DNA of 57,410 nt from Phycisphaerales bacterium (GCA_019750095.1 JAIEOW010000059.1:1-57410); one strand, 5' to 3'. Counted from the stretch's first letter, positions 1 to 9,078 are shown. Numbers and translations: made by a program. The notes: generated by a model from the sequence alone, not told the origin.

Positions 1-550
1 AGTTGGTCGTGCCGTTCATGATGCCGCGTACTTTCAGGATGCGGTCGCCCGCGCTCAGCGTGCGCGCGGTGGCGAGCACGGGCGTGCCCGCGCCGACTGT
101 TCCTGAGTAGCGCAGTTGCACCCGATTGAACCGGGCGAGCTCGAGCAGTGCGGGCATGGCCACGGCGAGCGGGGCTTTGTTGACGCTGACCACGTGCTTT
201 CGGCTGGCCATGGCGGCCTTCAGCCGCTCCATGGTGGGCATGGGGTTGTTCAGCGTGCTGGGGGTGGATTCGACGAACACATCGGCGGCGGTCTCACGGA
301 TGAGCCGAAGCTCGTCGTCGCGCTTCAGCCCATAGGTGGGGTAGTTCGCGACGGTGCCGGTCGAGGTCTTCACATCGATGAGCGTGCGTGCATCGAGCCC
401 GTGCTCGCTGAGGGCGGCGCCTTGCGAGTCGAGCACGCCCACGAGCTTGAGCGACAAGCCGCTGCGGCGGTAGAGCTCCTCACGCCGACGCTCAATGAGC
501 CCGGCAAGAGCACGACCCACGGAACCAAACCCGGCCAGCAGCACCCGCAT
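1..550 (-). CDS. hom: homoserine dehydrogenase, C-terminal part outside window
   Basis: NAD(P)-dependent reduction of aspartate semialdehyde to homoserine, a shared step of threonine and methionine synthesis. Translating the minus strand from the ATG at 550 gives MRVLLAGFGSVGRALAGLI, a Rossmann GxGxxG-type start. It is followed by VESTPSTLNN and then HVVSVNKAPLA, the conserved segment of the nucleotide-binding domain. The frame is open to base 1 and ends in RGIMNGTTN, typical of the family, so the catalytic and any ACT domain lie beyond the window. Threonine synthase is encoded 5 kb away on the other strand, so the pathway genes are near but not in one operon. The 110 bases upstream hold no other gene. 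Confidence 0.88.
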   Translation of the reverse strand, partial: MRVLLAGFGSVGRALAGLIERRREELYRRSGLSLKLVGVLDSQGAALSEHGLDARTLIDVKTSTGTVANYPTYGLKRDDELRLIRETAADVFVESTPSTLNNPMPTMERLKAAMASRKHVVSVNKAPLAVAMPALLELARFNRVQLRYSGTVGAGTPVLATARTLSAGDRILKVRGIMNGTTN

Positions 551-660
551 CGATCTGAATCTCCATACCGCACCCGTTGGCCCGCCTCGAACAGTGGCCC
601 GAAGTGTACTTCGGTCCGAGAAGCCACCGACTTTGGTCGTGCGAAGAAGCTATTCACGGT

Positions 661-1434
661 TTATCCGGGTCGGAGCGAGCGAATGCGGGACTCCAGCGTC
701 TTGGCGATGTGGTCCCACCCGTCGCGGGTGTTTGGGGTGCCCGCGAAGCGTTCAGCGGGGCCGATGTGCATGCGGATCTTGCGCGGGCGGGGCAACTTCT
801 GATTCGGACGCATCGCCTCGAAGCACCCTTCGAGCCAACAGGGCACCACGGGCACCGCAGATTCGGCAACGATCATGCCGATGCCGCTTTTGACCGGCAG
901 CATCTCGCCCGTGCGCGAGCGTGCGCCCTCGGGAAAGAGGATGAACGCACAGGGCTCGCCAACGAGACGCTCCCGCAGCTCTTTGAGTGCGTGCCGGCCG
1001 CGGTTGGCGCGGTGCATGGGCAGGGCGTTGAGCATGAGCGAAGCAAAGAGCGTCACGGGCGCGTTCTCAAAGAACACATCCGCCGCTGCGACGGGAAAGA
1101 TGCGATCGCGCAAACGCATCGGCAGCGGTGCCGCGAGCACCATCGCGTCAAGGTGGCTGGAGTGATTGGCCACGAGGATGAACGGCGGCTCTTTGGGAAA
1201 GTGCTCAGCGCCGATGACTTGAAGCCGGTGGTACAGACGCAAGTAGGTGCGCACGCCGGCCCACCAGCACTGGTGGCCGATGGTGGAGATGAGCCCGGCC
1301 TCTCGCTTGTAGCTGCGGGCGCGTTCGAGCTCGCTCAGGCCGTGGTCTTTGGCGGGCGCATAGGCCCAGTCGCCCGCGGACGCGGCGGGCGGAGAGGGCG
1401 GGGTCGGCTCGGATGCGCTTGGTGTGTCGGGCAT
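661..1434 (-). CDS. 1-acylglycerol-3-phosphate acyltransferase family protein
   Basis: Lysophosphatidate acyltransferase (PlsC) fold, 257 aa. It transfers a fatty acyl group to the sn-2 position of a lysophospholipid at the inner membrane face. The catalytic HX4D box is NHSSHLD (H91 to D96) and the substrate-binding box is FPEGARS (about 167-173). A Pro/Ala/Ser-rich head of about 25 residues precedes the domain. It is the last gene of a three-gene minus-strand run with CdsA (15 bp upstream) and a CDP-alcohol phosphotransferase, so all three probably build one phospholipid. A second, distinct PlsC-like protein lies at 12.5 kb, and that one, next to cmk, is the better candidate for the housekeeping enzyme. 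Confidence 0.88.
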   Translation of the reverse strand: MPDTPSASEPTPPSPPAASAGDWAYAPAKDHGLSELERARSYKREAGLISTIGHQCWWAGVRTYLRLYHRLQVIGAEHFPKEPPFILVANHSSHLDAMVLAAPLPMRLRDRIFPVAAADVFFENAPVTLFASLMLNALPMHRANRGRHALKELRERLVGEPCAFILFPEGARSRTGEMLPVKSGIGMIVAESAVPVVPCWLEGCFEAMRPNQKLPRPRKIRMHIGPAERFAGTPNTRDGWDHIAKTLESRIRSLRPG

Positions 1435-1449
1435 GGAGGGGAAGACGAA

Positions 1450-2469
1450 TCAGCCGAGGAACAGGCGGGAAAAGATGCGTGTCGGCTGGCCCTCGCCCAG
1501 ACCGCGGAAGTACATGACATAGTGGAAGATGGCCGGTGCCGCGAGGAGCAAGCTGTTGACACGATCCAGCACGCCGCCATGGCCGGGGATGACGTTGCCC
1601 ATGTCCTTGATGCCGACATCGCGTTTGACGCTGGAGACGGTGAGATCGCCGAGGATCCCAGCGATGCTGACGAGCATACCCATGACAATGAGGTGTGGCA
1701 GTGCGGCCAGTTCACCCGAAAACACGCGCGACCCGAGCACCACCGCGAGGGTAGTGGTGAGCGCAATCGCCCCGAGCGCGCCCGAGATGGTCTTGCCCGG
1801 GCTGGTGTTCGGACGGAGCTTCGGCCCGCCGATGAGCTTGCCCGTGCAGAACGCGAAGACATCGTTCATGCCCATGGCGATGATGAGCAGCAGCAGCGGG
1901 GCGCGATAGGTGGGCTCATTGGCAAAGTAACTGAGGTGCGAGAGGCACGCGCCAAAAAGCAGCACACTGAACACGCCGAGCCCGACGCGCTGGATGTAGC
2001 CCTTGGGCTGATCACGCAGAATCGCACACGCGGCGATGACGATGAGCGAGAGCGGCGAAAGCGCCTGCCACAGGCCGAACCAGTGGTCCAGTGCGGCAAA
2101 GTTGAACAGCACAATCCCGACGGCGACGAGCGCGGACATGGTCTTGTCGCGAAAGAGCCCCGTGGCCCGGGCAAACTCGCGATAGCAGAGCAGGCCGATG
2201 ATCGTGACCATGAGCACGGTGGGCAGTTTGCCGAGCAGGATCGGCAGGCCCACCAGCGGGGCCATGACCGCCCAGGCGAGCGTGCGCTTGGTGAGTTCCG
2301 ATCGCATCTCCGGCCCGACACGCCCTGAGGCGGCGAGCGCACCGACGATGAGCACGGCGGCCGCGAGCAGGCCGCTGATGACCATGAGCAGCAGGCGCAC
2401 GCCCGGGTCATCGAGCGAGCCGTCGAAGCCGAACATCGGCGGCAGAGTGGTGCTGGCGAGCGTGGGCAT
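1450..2469 (-). CDS. cdsA: phosphatidate cytidylyltransferase
   Basis: CDP-diglyceride synthase: CTP plus phosphatidate gives CDP-diacylglycerol at the cytoplasmic membrane. The 339-residue protein has many hydrophobic helices. Near its C-terminus (about 280-305) it carries the family signature, seen as SVKRDVGIKDMG followed by PGHGGVLDRVNS. The start MPTLASTTL at 2469 leaves only 9 bases to the upstream CDP-alcohol transferase stop, consistent with one transcript. Coupling of a CdsA-type gene with a CDP-alcohol phosphotransferase resembles the paired ynbA/ynbB arrangement of E. coli as I recall it. It could be the cell's only CdsA or a specialised paralogue, which the window cannot decide. 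Confidence 0.9.
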   Translation of the reverse strand: MPTLASTTLPPMFGFDGSLDDPGVRLLLMVISGLLAAAVLIVGALAASGRVGPEMRSELTKRTLAWAVMAPLVGLPILLGKLPTVLMVTIIGLLCYREFARATGLFRDKTMSALVAVGIVLFNFAALDHWFGLWQALSPLSLIVIAACAILRDQPKGYIQRVGLGVFSVLLFGACLSHLSYFANEPTYRAPLLLLIIAMGMNDVFAFCTGKLIGGPKLRPNTSPGKTISGALGAIALTTTLAVVLGSRVFSGELAALPHLIVMGMLVSIAGILGDLTVSSVKRDVGIKDMGNVIPGHGGVLDRVNSLLLAAPAIFHYVMYFRGLGEGQPTRIFSRLFLG

Positions 2470-2478
2470 GGTGAGAGT

Positions 2479-3204
2479 CTACCGGCGTGGAGAGGCGTTG
2501 AGCACCGCCGCGGCACGCCGCACGCGCCGAGCGACGGTGATCATGCTGCCCAAGGCGATGACCAGGAGCGCGATGTTCGGTGCGGTCAGGGGGATGTTGG
2601 CGATCGAGCGATCCCCGAGCGTGCGCCAGTCCACAGGAGCGCACCCCATCCAGAGACAGACGATGATCACCACGACCATCCGCTGCTGCTTGGCCATGGG
2701 TCCGCGATAGTCCTGAGGAGCACCGGCCACCTTTGCCGCGGCCCGCACATATGCGACGAACACGGCGAGGGATGCGACAAACGCGCCGAGCGTCGGGTGG
2801 GCGGCGGTGGCGAATCCGAGCCCGATCAGGGTCGCCATGTCACTGATCCGATCGGGAATCTCGTTGTACAGCTCACCCACGGGCGAGGCCACGCCGCGGC
2901 CGATGGCGACCATGCCGTCGAGCATGTTGCAGAGCAGGCGGAAGGGCACGAGCGCCGCCGCCGCGATCCACAGCCCGCGCTCGGCAAGCCCGGAGGCGTG
3001 CGGTGTGAGGGCCAAACACACACCGGCAAGAATGCAGGCGATCATCCCGACCACGCTGATGGCGTTGGGCGATACGCCGCGCTGCACGAGCCACCCCGCC
3101 ACGGCCTTCCAAAGCGCGTGATCGCGGGCGGAGATCGGCCGACGGTCGGGCGAGGGGGTTGTGGCGGGCTGTGGTGCTTCCACGGGCGGCATCGTACAGC
3201 GCAT
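2479..3204 (-). CDS. CDP-alcohol phosphatidyltransferase family protein
   Basis: Integral membrane enzyme that swaps CMP on a CDP-alcohol for another alcohol; 241 aa from the ATG at 3204. The usual motif D-x2-D-G-x2-A-R-x8-G-x3-D-x3-D is present but altered. Here it reads N93-x2-D96-G97, A100, I101, G110, N114, D118, with a further D122, so the first and third aspartates are Asn and the Arg is Ile. As I recall, some YnbA/YnjF-type members also have Asn at these places, so this may be a subfamily trait. The start is uncertain. An in-frame ATG at 3228 would overlap the divergent neighbour's start codon (shared bases 3227-3228), so the internal ATG at 3204 or 3192 is preferred. Probably co-transcribed with cdsA and the acyltransferase. 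Confidence 0.82.
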   Translation of the reverse strand: MRCTMPPVEAPQPATTPSPDRRPISARDHALWKAVAGWLVQRGVSPNAISVVGMIACILAGVCLALTPHASGLAERGLWIAAAALVPFRLLCNMLDGMVAIGRGVASPVGELYNEIPDRISDMATLIGLGFATAAHPTLGAFVASLAVFVAYVRAAAKVAGAPQDYRGPMAKQQRMVVVIIVCLWMGCAPVDWRTLGDRSIANIPLTAPNIALLVIALGSMITVARRVRRAAAVLNASPRR

Positions 3205-3226
3205 GGGAGCCGATATGCTCTGACCC

Positions 3227-4585
3227 ATGGCCAAGGCCCGCAGTACAAAGCGAAACCCTCCGGCAAGAGCACGCAAGCGCGTGCTGATCGTCACTGGCTC
3301 GCGATCCGAGTTTGGCCTGCTGCGCCCGGTGATGGACGCCGTGAAGAAGCATCGGGGGTTGGAGCTATTGGTCGTGGTCGCGGGTGAGCATCTGCTGAAG
3401 CCCGCGCTGACGGTGCGCGAGGTTGAGAAGGCGTATCGCGTCGCGGCGCGTGTGCCGATGCAGCGGGCTGGCGATCGGGGGCGCGTCGATCACGCCGCGG
3501 CGACGGCACGCGGGATGCAGGGCTTTGCGAGCGCGTTCAAGAAGCTGAAGCCGGATTGGGTGGTGGTGCTGGGGGATCGCATCGAAGCGTTCGCCGCGGC
3601 GAGTGCGGCGAGCATCGCGGGCATCGCCGTCTGCCACATTCATGGAGGCGACCGTGCCGAGGGCATCGCCGACGAAGCGATGCGGCACGCGATCACCAAG
3701 ATGTCGCATCTGCACTGTGCGGCGACCAAGCTGAGTGCCGAGCGGATCGTGAAGATGGGCGAGCGGGCGGAGAATGTGCATGTGACGGGGTCGCCGGCGA
3801 TCGATGGGCTGGACAAGATCAGGCCGATGGGGGATCGGGAGGCGCGAAGGTTTGGAGATCCTCGGATCATCATGTTGCTCCACCCCAGCGGACTCACATC
3901 GATCACGGCTTATGTGCCCTCGAATCTGGACAGCATGTTCGTGGCGGCGTCTATCGACTCTTCGCGGATCCCGCGAGCACGGGGATTGGTCGCCATGCCA
4001 AGCGCGACCCCGAGTCTTAGCGAGGGCACATTCGCGTTCTTTTCGTACATGGCAACGACCGTTCTGGGCGATGAGCCCCCGCTTGGAAGCTGCCGCAACC
4101 TCGGGCTAACTCCATCCGGCGGCAACGGGCCACGTGGCTTGTATCTCCATCCGAATCACGACCCAGGTCGCGAACAGATACTCGAGAAATGGAGGAGCAT
4201 CTCTCGCTATACCGGATGGCCTGTTCTCGAGCATCTTCCGCGCAGGACTTTCATCGCGATGCTCAAACGCATGGCCCTTAAGCGACGCGGAATGCTCATG
4301 GGCAACTCTTCGGCCGGGCTCGTAGAATGCGCCGCGCTCGGAGTTCCTGCGCTCAATCTCGGTCCTCGCCAAGATGGCCGCGAGCGCTCTCGCAACGTTG
4401 TCGACGGCGACCCAATGCACACCAGGGACATCGTGCGGGCGATCCGTCGCGCGGATGCACTCGCAGGCAAACTGATACCAAGCTCTCTCTTCGGCGACGG
4501 CCGCGCCGGCCCCCGAATCGCCGCCCTCCTCTCGAAGACCGACCCACACGACCCCGCCCTGCTCCGCAAGCGCAACAGTTATTGA
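3227..4585 (+). CDS. UDP-N-acetylglucosamine 2-epimerase, NeuC-like, with internal insertion
   Basis: Hydrolysing UDP-GlcNAc 2-epimerase family, acting in sialic-acid-like or legionaminate-type sugar synthesis. After a basic tail the protein shows RVLIVTGSRSEFGLLRPV, then DWVVVLGDRIEAFAAA, CHIHGGDRAEG and VTGSPAIDGLD, all typical of NeuC. The C-terminal half has HPNHDPGRE, then GNSSAGLVECAALGVPALNLG and GRERSRNVVD, also family hallmarks. At 452 aa it is about 60-80 residues longer than usual. The excess lies between HPSG (about 219) and LYLHPNHD (about 304), where relatives run almost directly between those two motifs. The reading frame is open throughout. Nearest sugar-related neighbours are absent, so the end product is unknown. 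Confidence 0.82.
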   Translation: MAKARSTKRNPPARARKRVLIVTGSRSEFGLLRPVMDAVKKHRGLELLVVVAGEHLLKPALTVREVEKAYRVAARVPMQRAGDRGRVDHAAATARGMQGFASAFKKLKPDWVVVLGDRIEAFAAASAASIAGIAVCHIHGGDRAEGIADEAMRHAITKMSHLHCAATKLSAERIVKMGERAENVHVTGSPAIDGLDKIRPMGDREARRFGDPRIIMLLHPSGLTSITAYVPSNLDSMFVAASIDSSRIPRARGLVAMPSATPSLSEGTFAFFSYMATTVLGDEPPLGSCRNLGLTPSGGNGPRGLYLHPNHDPGREQILEKWRSISRYTGWPVLEHLPRRTFIAMLKRMALKRRGMLMGNSSAGLVECAALGVPALNLGPRQDGRERSRNVVDGDPMHTRDIVRAIRRADALAGKLIPSSLFGDGRAGPRIAALLSKTDPHDPALLRKRNSY

Positions 4586-4729
4586 GACCTGCCGCGAACC
4601 CTATTCGGCCGGGTGTCCCGTCACGTGACACTCCCAATCTGAGCGATCACCGCGATTTCCCGCGGCTATCACGAAAGCCGGACGTTGAACGGTCCGATCG
4701 GTGCAACACGCACAGTTTTCGGAGGCGTT

Positions 4730-5614
4730 ATGACCGTTCAGCCAATGACCCGTGAGCAGGCCGTCGCGAACGCGATTCGTGAGATCTCGCACATCGCGAC
4801 GCTGCCCGAGATCACCCTCAAGATCATCGAGCTTGTGGAGAGCCCAAACTCCACCGCTCAGGACCTGAACAAGGTCATCTCCAACGACCCTGCGCTCTGC
4901 TCGCGCATCCTCAAGGTCGTGAACTCCGCCTTCTACGGCCTGCCCGGGCAGATCGGCTCGATCAATCGCGCCATCGTGCTCCTCGGGCTCAACGCCGTCA
5001 AGAACATCGCCATCGCCGCCTCGCTCGCCAAGCTCTTCCGCGGCGGGTCGCTCACGCCTGACTTCAGCGCCAAGGACCTCTGGACCCACTCGCTCACCAC
5101 CGCGACCGCCTGCAAGATGATCGCCGATCATCTCAAGGTCGGGTTCGCCGATGAGTGCTTCCTCGCCGGGCTCATCCACGACATCGGCGTCATCGTCGAG
5201 ATCCAGTACGACCGCCATCGGCTCATCGAGGTCGTCGGCCGCGTCAAGCCCGACGCCACCGGCGTCCCCACCGCCGACTGGCTGGAAGTCGAGAACGAAG
5301 TCTTCGGCGCGACGCATCAGGACTTTGGCCAGGGCCTCTGCGAGAAGTGGAAGTTCCCGAAGAACTTCGCCCTCGTCACCGGATATCACCACCGCCCGCT
5401 GGAGCTTGCCAAGGAACTCCGCATGCTGGTGTGCATCGTGCACGTCGCCGACAAGCTCGCCGCGACGGTGCCGGGGGGATTCCGGCTGGACAACATGACC
5501 ACCGACATCGACCCCGCCGTGCTCGAAGAGCTGAAGATCTCGAGCGACATCGTCGACCAGATCCGCCAGAAGCTCCCCGAGCGCCTGCAGGAAGTCATGG
5601 CGACGATGGGCTGA
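4730..5614 (+). CDS. HDOD domain-containing protein
   Basis: Cytoplasmic 294-residue protein made almost entirely of an HDOD domain, a relative of HD phosphohydrolases found in bacterial signalling proteins. Visible hallmarks are SNDPALCSRILKVVNSAFYG, then SINRAIVLLGLNAVKNI, then LAGLIHDIGVIVE and TGYHHRPLE. The start is the ATG at 4730, preceded by GGAGG at 4721-4725; an in-frame ATG at 4685 lacks such a site. It is a single gene with its own strong terminator downstream. No catalytic output or receiver domain is attached, so it may act by binding partners in stress or second-messenger signalling; this is inference. Confidence 0.88.
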   Translation: MTVQPMTREQAVANAIREISHIATLPEITLKIIELVESPNSTAQDLNKVISNDPALCSRILKVVNSAFYGLPGQIGSINRAIVLLGLNAVKNIAIAASLAKLFRGGSLTPDFSAKDLWTHSLTTATACKMIADHLKVGFADECFLAGLIHDIGVIVEIQYDRHRLIEVVGRVKPDATGVPTADWLEVENEVFGATHQDFGQGLCEKWKFPKNFALVTGYHHRPLELAKELRMLVCIVHVADKLAATVPGGFRLDNMTTDIDPAVLEELKISSDIVDQIRQKLPERLQEVMATMG

Positions 5615-5656
5615 GCCCGAGGCGATTCGATCGCCTTCAACCCGACCTGTGTGTGA

Positions 5657-5697
5657 AGCGGCGGCGTTCAAGGAGGAGCGCCGCCGCTCTCCTTTTT
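5657..5697 (+). terminator. rho-independent terminator after HDOD gene
   Basis: Ten-base perfect GC stem AGCGGCGGCG (5657-5666) and CGCCGCCGCT (5679-5688) with a 12-base loop, followed by TCTCCTTTTTG. It begins about 43 bases after the HDOD stop codon. Confidence 0.8.
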
Positions 5698-5705
5698 GTT
5701 CCATC

Positions 5706-5812
5706 CGAGGCCTGGGCGCGAGCCCAGGCACCAACATCATCGCGCGCTCTTCCTCGCAGAGGGTGACTGGATTCCCGCATCGCAGGTGCCCGGGCTTGCG
5801 CCCGGGCCTCGG
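5706..5812. repeat. palindromic intergenic repeat, family B, copy 1
   Basis: Two 27-base arms, 5706-5732 (begins CGAGGCCTGGGCGCGAGCCC) and 5785-5811, are inverted with three mismatches, all transitions. The arms are separated by about 52 bases. A second copy with the same core (AGGCCTGGGCGC and its complement) lies at 54502-54592. It sits between the HDOD terminator and threonine synthase. Confidence 0.7.
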
Positions 5813-5850
5813 ATTGAGTCGCACAGATTTTGCCTTGGCACGCCGATAGC

Positions 5851-7347
5851 ATGCACCGAATGTCTCTCCACGCCGCCATCGCCCGCCAGCGCTGCATGCA
5901 CGCCTCGTGCCGTGCGGAGTTTGGCGTGGACCAGGTGCTCACAAGCTGCCCCGCATGCGCCAAGGCCGGGCGTGGCGAGTCGCTGCTCGATCTCGTCTAT
6001 GACTGGGACGGCGTGCGCTCGCGCGACGGGGTCACGAGCGACTTCTCCTTCTTTCTGCGCGAGGCGGCGGGAGCCGAGTGCTCAGGGGTCTGGCAGTTCC
6101 GCGAGCTTCTTCCCTTCTATCGCACCACCAGCGACATCGTCTCCGTCGGCGAGGGCAAGACCATCCTGCAAAAGGCCGACGCCCTCGCACGCCTGCTCGG
6201 CATGCACGGCAAGACCACCGGCGGCACACCAAACCTGTACCTTCAGTATGAAGGCATGAACCCCTCCGGATCATTCAAAGACAACGGCATGTCCGCGGGC
6301 TTCACCCACGCCCGCATGGTCGGCGCCAAGGTCGTCGCGTGCGCCAGCACGGGCAATACCAGCGCGTCGCTTGCGCTCTACGCGGCCCAGTCCGGACTTC
6401 GCGCGTTCGTCTTTATCGGCGCGGGCAAGATCGCCTTCGGCAAGCTCAGCCAGGCCCTGGACTATGGCGCCACCACGCTGCAGGTCGCTGGCGACTTTGA
6501 CGCGTGTCTCGCCCGTGTGCGTCAGATCGCCGAGAACCCGCGCAGCGGCGTGTATCTGCTCAACAGCGTCAACCCCTTCCGTCTCGAAGGGCAGAAGACC
6601 ATCATGTGCCGCGTGCTGCGGGATCTCGGCGTCGGTCGCGGCGGCGGCATGCCCGACTGGATCGTCGTTCCGGGCGGCAATCTCGGCAACTGCTCCGCGT
6701 TTGCCAAGGCGTTCATGGAGCTTCGACACCTGGGCATGATCGACCGCGTGCCGCGTTTAGCCGTGATCAACGCGCACGGCGCGCGGACGCTGGATCGCGT
6801 GGTCAACGAGCTTGGTGTGCGCTGGACGCCCGGCGAATCTTCCGGCCCGGCCTACTCCGGAACATTTGACACCACGCGCACCGGCGCAGAGTTCGCCCGC
6901 ATGGACGCCGCCAGGGAGCGCGCCCACACCATCGCCAGCGCGATCGAGATCAATCGCCCGGTGAATCTCGCGAAAGCCCTCCGCGCCCTGTCCTTCATGA
7001 ACGGCGTGGTCCGCAGCGTCGATGACGATGACATCCTGGAGCACAAGGCCCTTGTCGGCCGACTGGGCTACGGGTGCGAGCCGGCCAGTGCGGCGAGCGT
7101 CGCCGGAACGCGCAAGCTGCTGGCCGAGGGCGTCATCCGACCCGACGAGACCGTCGTCTGCATCCTCACTGGTCATCAGCTCAAAGACCCCGACGCCACC
7201 GTGACCTATCACACCGGCATCGACACCAAAGCCGCACAGGAACACATCGGCCCCGAGCATCGCCATGAGCCGCAGGGCCGAAGCGCGAATCGACCGATCC
7301 CAGTGCGCGACGACGTGCAGGAGATCATGCGGGCCATGGGGCTGTAG
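5851..7347 (+). CDS. thrC: threonine synthase
   Basis: PLP-dependent conversion of O-phosphohomoserine to threonine. The 498-residue protein (from the ATG at 5851; ATG at 5860 also possible) has the PLP lysine in [14 protein letters not shown] (K143), then [17 protein letters not shown] and the phosphate-binding [15 protein letters not shown]. An N-terminal Cys cluster (CMHASC, then CPAC) looks like a small zinc-ribbon lead-in, which some threonine synthases of this type have. The C-terminus is open and regular, ending two bases before the convergent prenyltransferase stop. With Hom at the window's left end it completes two of the three final steps to threonine. Confidence 0.9.
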   Translation: MHRMSLHAAIARQRCMHASCRAEFGVDQVLTSCPACAKAGRGESLLDLVYDWDGVRSRDGVTSDFSFFLREAAGAECSGVWQFRELLPFYRTTSDIVSVGEGKTILQKADALARLLGMHGKTTGGTPNLYLQYEGMNPSGSFKDNGMSAGFTHARMVGAKVVACASTGNTSASLALYAAQSGLRAFVFIGAGKIAFGKLSQALDYGATTLQVAGDFDACLARVRQIAENPRSGVYLLNSVNPFRLEGQKTIMCRVLRDLGVGRGGGMPDWIVVPGGNLGNCSAFAKAFMELRHLGMIDRVPRLAVINAHGARTLDRVVNELGVRWTPGESSGPAYSGTFDTTRTGAEFARMDAARERAHTIASAIEINRPVNLAKALRALSFMNGVVRSVDDDDILEHKALVGRLGYGCEPASAASVAGTRKLLAEGVIRPDETVVCILTGHQLKDPDATVTYHTGIDTKAAQEHIGPEHRHEPQGRSANRPIPVRDDVQEIMRAMGL

Positions 7348-7348
7348 C

Positions 7349-8305
7349 TCACAGCAGCACGTCGGCGACCCCGGCCGCCCCAAGCACGCAGGACACGATG
7401 CCGTTGAGCGTGAAGAAGGCCATGTCCAACCCGGCCTGACCACGCCGCGCCAGCACCACGTGCTCGCACACCAGCAGCACGCCGACGAGCCCCACCGCAG
7501 CAAGAAACATCACGCCAAAGCGCGGCTCGCGCCCGATGGGCGATGCCGCGAGCACGAGCATCGCAAACGCTCCCACGTGCAGTGCACGGCTCACCCACAA
7601 CGCACCACCTACACCAAGCTTCGCAGGAATCGAGTGCAGCTTCACCGTGCGATCAAACTCCAGATCCTGCAGGGCATAGATCACGTCAAAGCCGGCAACC
7701 CACAGCAGCACCATTCCCGACAACAGCCAGAGCACGGGCATGCTCATGAGTGCGGGCGGATGCACCGCGATCGCGGCCGCCAGCGGGCTCGCCGCCAGCG
7801 CGCCACCCAGGAACACGTGGCAGAGCGCGGTAAATCGCTTGGTGAGCGAATAGAACGCGATCCACCCGAGCACCGGCACGCTGAGCGCCAGCGGCCAGAA
7901 GTTGCCGAAGAACACGAAGAACAGCGCGCACGCAATCACGAATCCGATCCCGCACGCCAGCGCGATCAGCCATCCATCGCGCATGGTCAGCTTGCCCGCG
8001 GCGAGGGCCCGCCGAGCCGTGCGCGGATTGGCCGCGTCGAGCGCACGATCAGAAATCCGATTGAAGAGCATCGCCCACGACCGCGCCAGCACCATGCACA
8101 CGATCACAAGCCCAAGCTGACCGGCAAACCGCGACCAAGCCGTCGTTTCTGGTCGAGCGAGAAACGCCGCAAGGATCGCGAACGGCATCGCAAACACCGA
8201 GTGCGCCAGCTTGATATCGCCAGCCGCGACGCGCAGCTTGGCGATCAGCGTGGCTGGTGCTGACGATGCGGGGGAAGCGGTGGCAATGCGGGAAGCGGTG
8301 GTCAT
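7349..8305 (-). CDS. UbiA-family prenyltransferase, MqnP-like
   Basis: Membrane prenyltransferase of 318 aa that attaches a polyprenyl chain to an aromatic acid. The segment DIKLAHSVFAMPFAI, then MLFNRISDRALDAANPRTA and ARRALAAGKL match the UbiA-like group used in the futalosine route to menaquinone (MqnP); NRxxDxxxD holds the Mg-diphosphate aspartates. The second motif is YALQDLEFDR. The start at 8305 (MTTASRIATA) avoids overlap with the upstream plsY end; a longer frame to 8359 would overlap. About eight to nine membrane helices are visible. Gene order plsY then mqnP on the minus strand suggests one transcript. A ubiquinone-type UbiA is less likely on sequence. Confidence 0.82.
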   Translation of the reverse strand: MTTASRIATASPASSAPATLIAKLRVAAGDIKLAHSVFAMPFAILAAFLARPETTAWSRFAGQLGLVIVCMVLARSWAMLFNRISDRALDAANPRTARRALAAGKLTMRDGWLIALACGIGFVIACALFFVFFGNFWPLALSVPVLGWIAFYSLTKRFTALCHVFLGGALAASPLAAAIAVHPPALMSMPVLWLLSGMVLLWVAGFDVIYALQDLEFDRTVKLHSIPAKLGVGGALWVSRALHVGAFAMLVLAASPIGREPRFGVMFLAAVGLVGVLLVCEHVVLARRGQAGLDMAFFTLNGIVSCVLGAAGVADVLL

Positions 8306-8330
8306 GAACGTGCCCGATCCTACGAACGCT

Positions 8331-9047
8331 TCAGGCCCTTTGCCCGGCGTTCTGCCCAACCTTCAGTTCCGTCCCGGCAAGCGTCCGGGCCAGGTTTGCC
8401 CGATGCTTGTACGTCACCAGTGCCGCAAGACCGACGGCAAAGCCCACATGCACGAGCGTCGCCGGCGCATACCCCGGCAGGCCCTCCAGCGGCAGCGTGA
8501 TCGCCTGCACATTGAAGCGGGTCGCCAGATGCAGCCCCACGACCACGACCGCCATCACGATCGCTGCAAGCACCGAGGCCAGCCCGACCATCTTCCAGAG
8601 CTTGACCGCGATCGCCCACGCAAGCAGCGCCGCGATCGCCGCGAACGTGAACACCGGAAACACGCCCACCAGAGCGCCGAACCCAGTGGCCACGCCCTTG
8701 CCCCCCTTGAACCCCAGCCAGGGCGTGTACATGTGCCCAAGCACCGCGAGCACGGCGACGCTCAGCCAGAGTGCCGTGCTCCAATCCGTGTTCAACACGC
8801 TAGCAGCACCGCGGTCGAGCATCACCCCCGCCAGCACGCTCGGCACCAGCCCCTTGAAGAAATCCAGCACAAAGCAGAGCAGCCCCCACTTCTTCCCCAT
8901 CACCCGCCACACGTTGGTCGCGCCAATGTTCCCCGAGCCATGGGCACGGATATTCACGCCCTGCGAGCGGGCGATGAGATACCCGAAGGGAATCGAGCCG
9001 CAAAGAAACGCAAAGAGCAGCAGGCCAATGAGAACAAGCGTGGTCAC
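8331..9047 (-). CDS. plsY: glycerol-3-phosphate acyltransferase PlsY
   Basis: Acyl-phosphate:glycerol-3-phosphate acyltransferase, the first acylation of phosphatidate synthesis, an integral membrane protein. Motif 1 reads GSIPFGYLIAR then HGSGNIGATNVWRVMG, and motif 2 is WLGFKGGKGVATG; both are diagnostic. A third motif near HRANLARTLAGTE is also present. A GTG at 9047 (GTGACCACGCTT) is chosen as the start because everything upstream in frame is compositionally odd and lies in a repeat region. This gives 238 aa, a normal size. It works upstream of the PlsC-type proteins encoded elsewhere in the window. Confidence 0.9.
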   Translation of the reverse strand: MTTLVLIGLLLFAFLCGSIPFGYLIARSQGVNIRAHGSGNIGATNVWRVMGKKWGLLCFVLDFFKGLVPSVLAGVMLDRGAASVLNTDWSTALWLSVAVLAVLGHMYTPWLGFKGGKGVATGFGALVGVFPVFTFAAIAALLAWAIAVKLWKMVGLASVLAAIVMAVVVVGLHLATRFNVQAITLPLEGLPGYAPATLVHVGFAVGLAALVTYKHRANLARTLAGTELKVGQNAGQRA

Positions 9048-9078
9048 GGGGCAGGGTAGGGGAGGGGGGGAGTAGGAG

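Noticed and set aside
577..2328. A 583-codon plus-strand open frame
   Set aside because: It is rich in Arg, His and Glu and lies antisense to clear acyltransferase and CdsA genes; typical of high-GC shadow frames.
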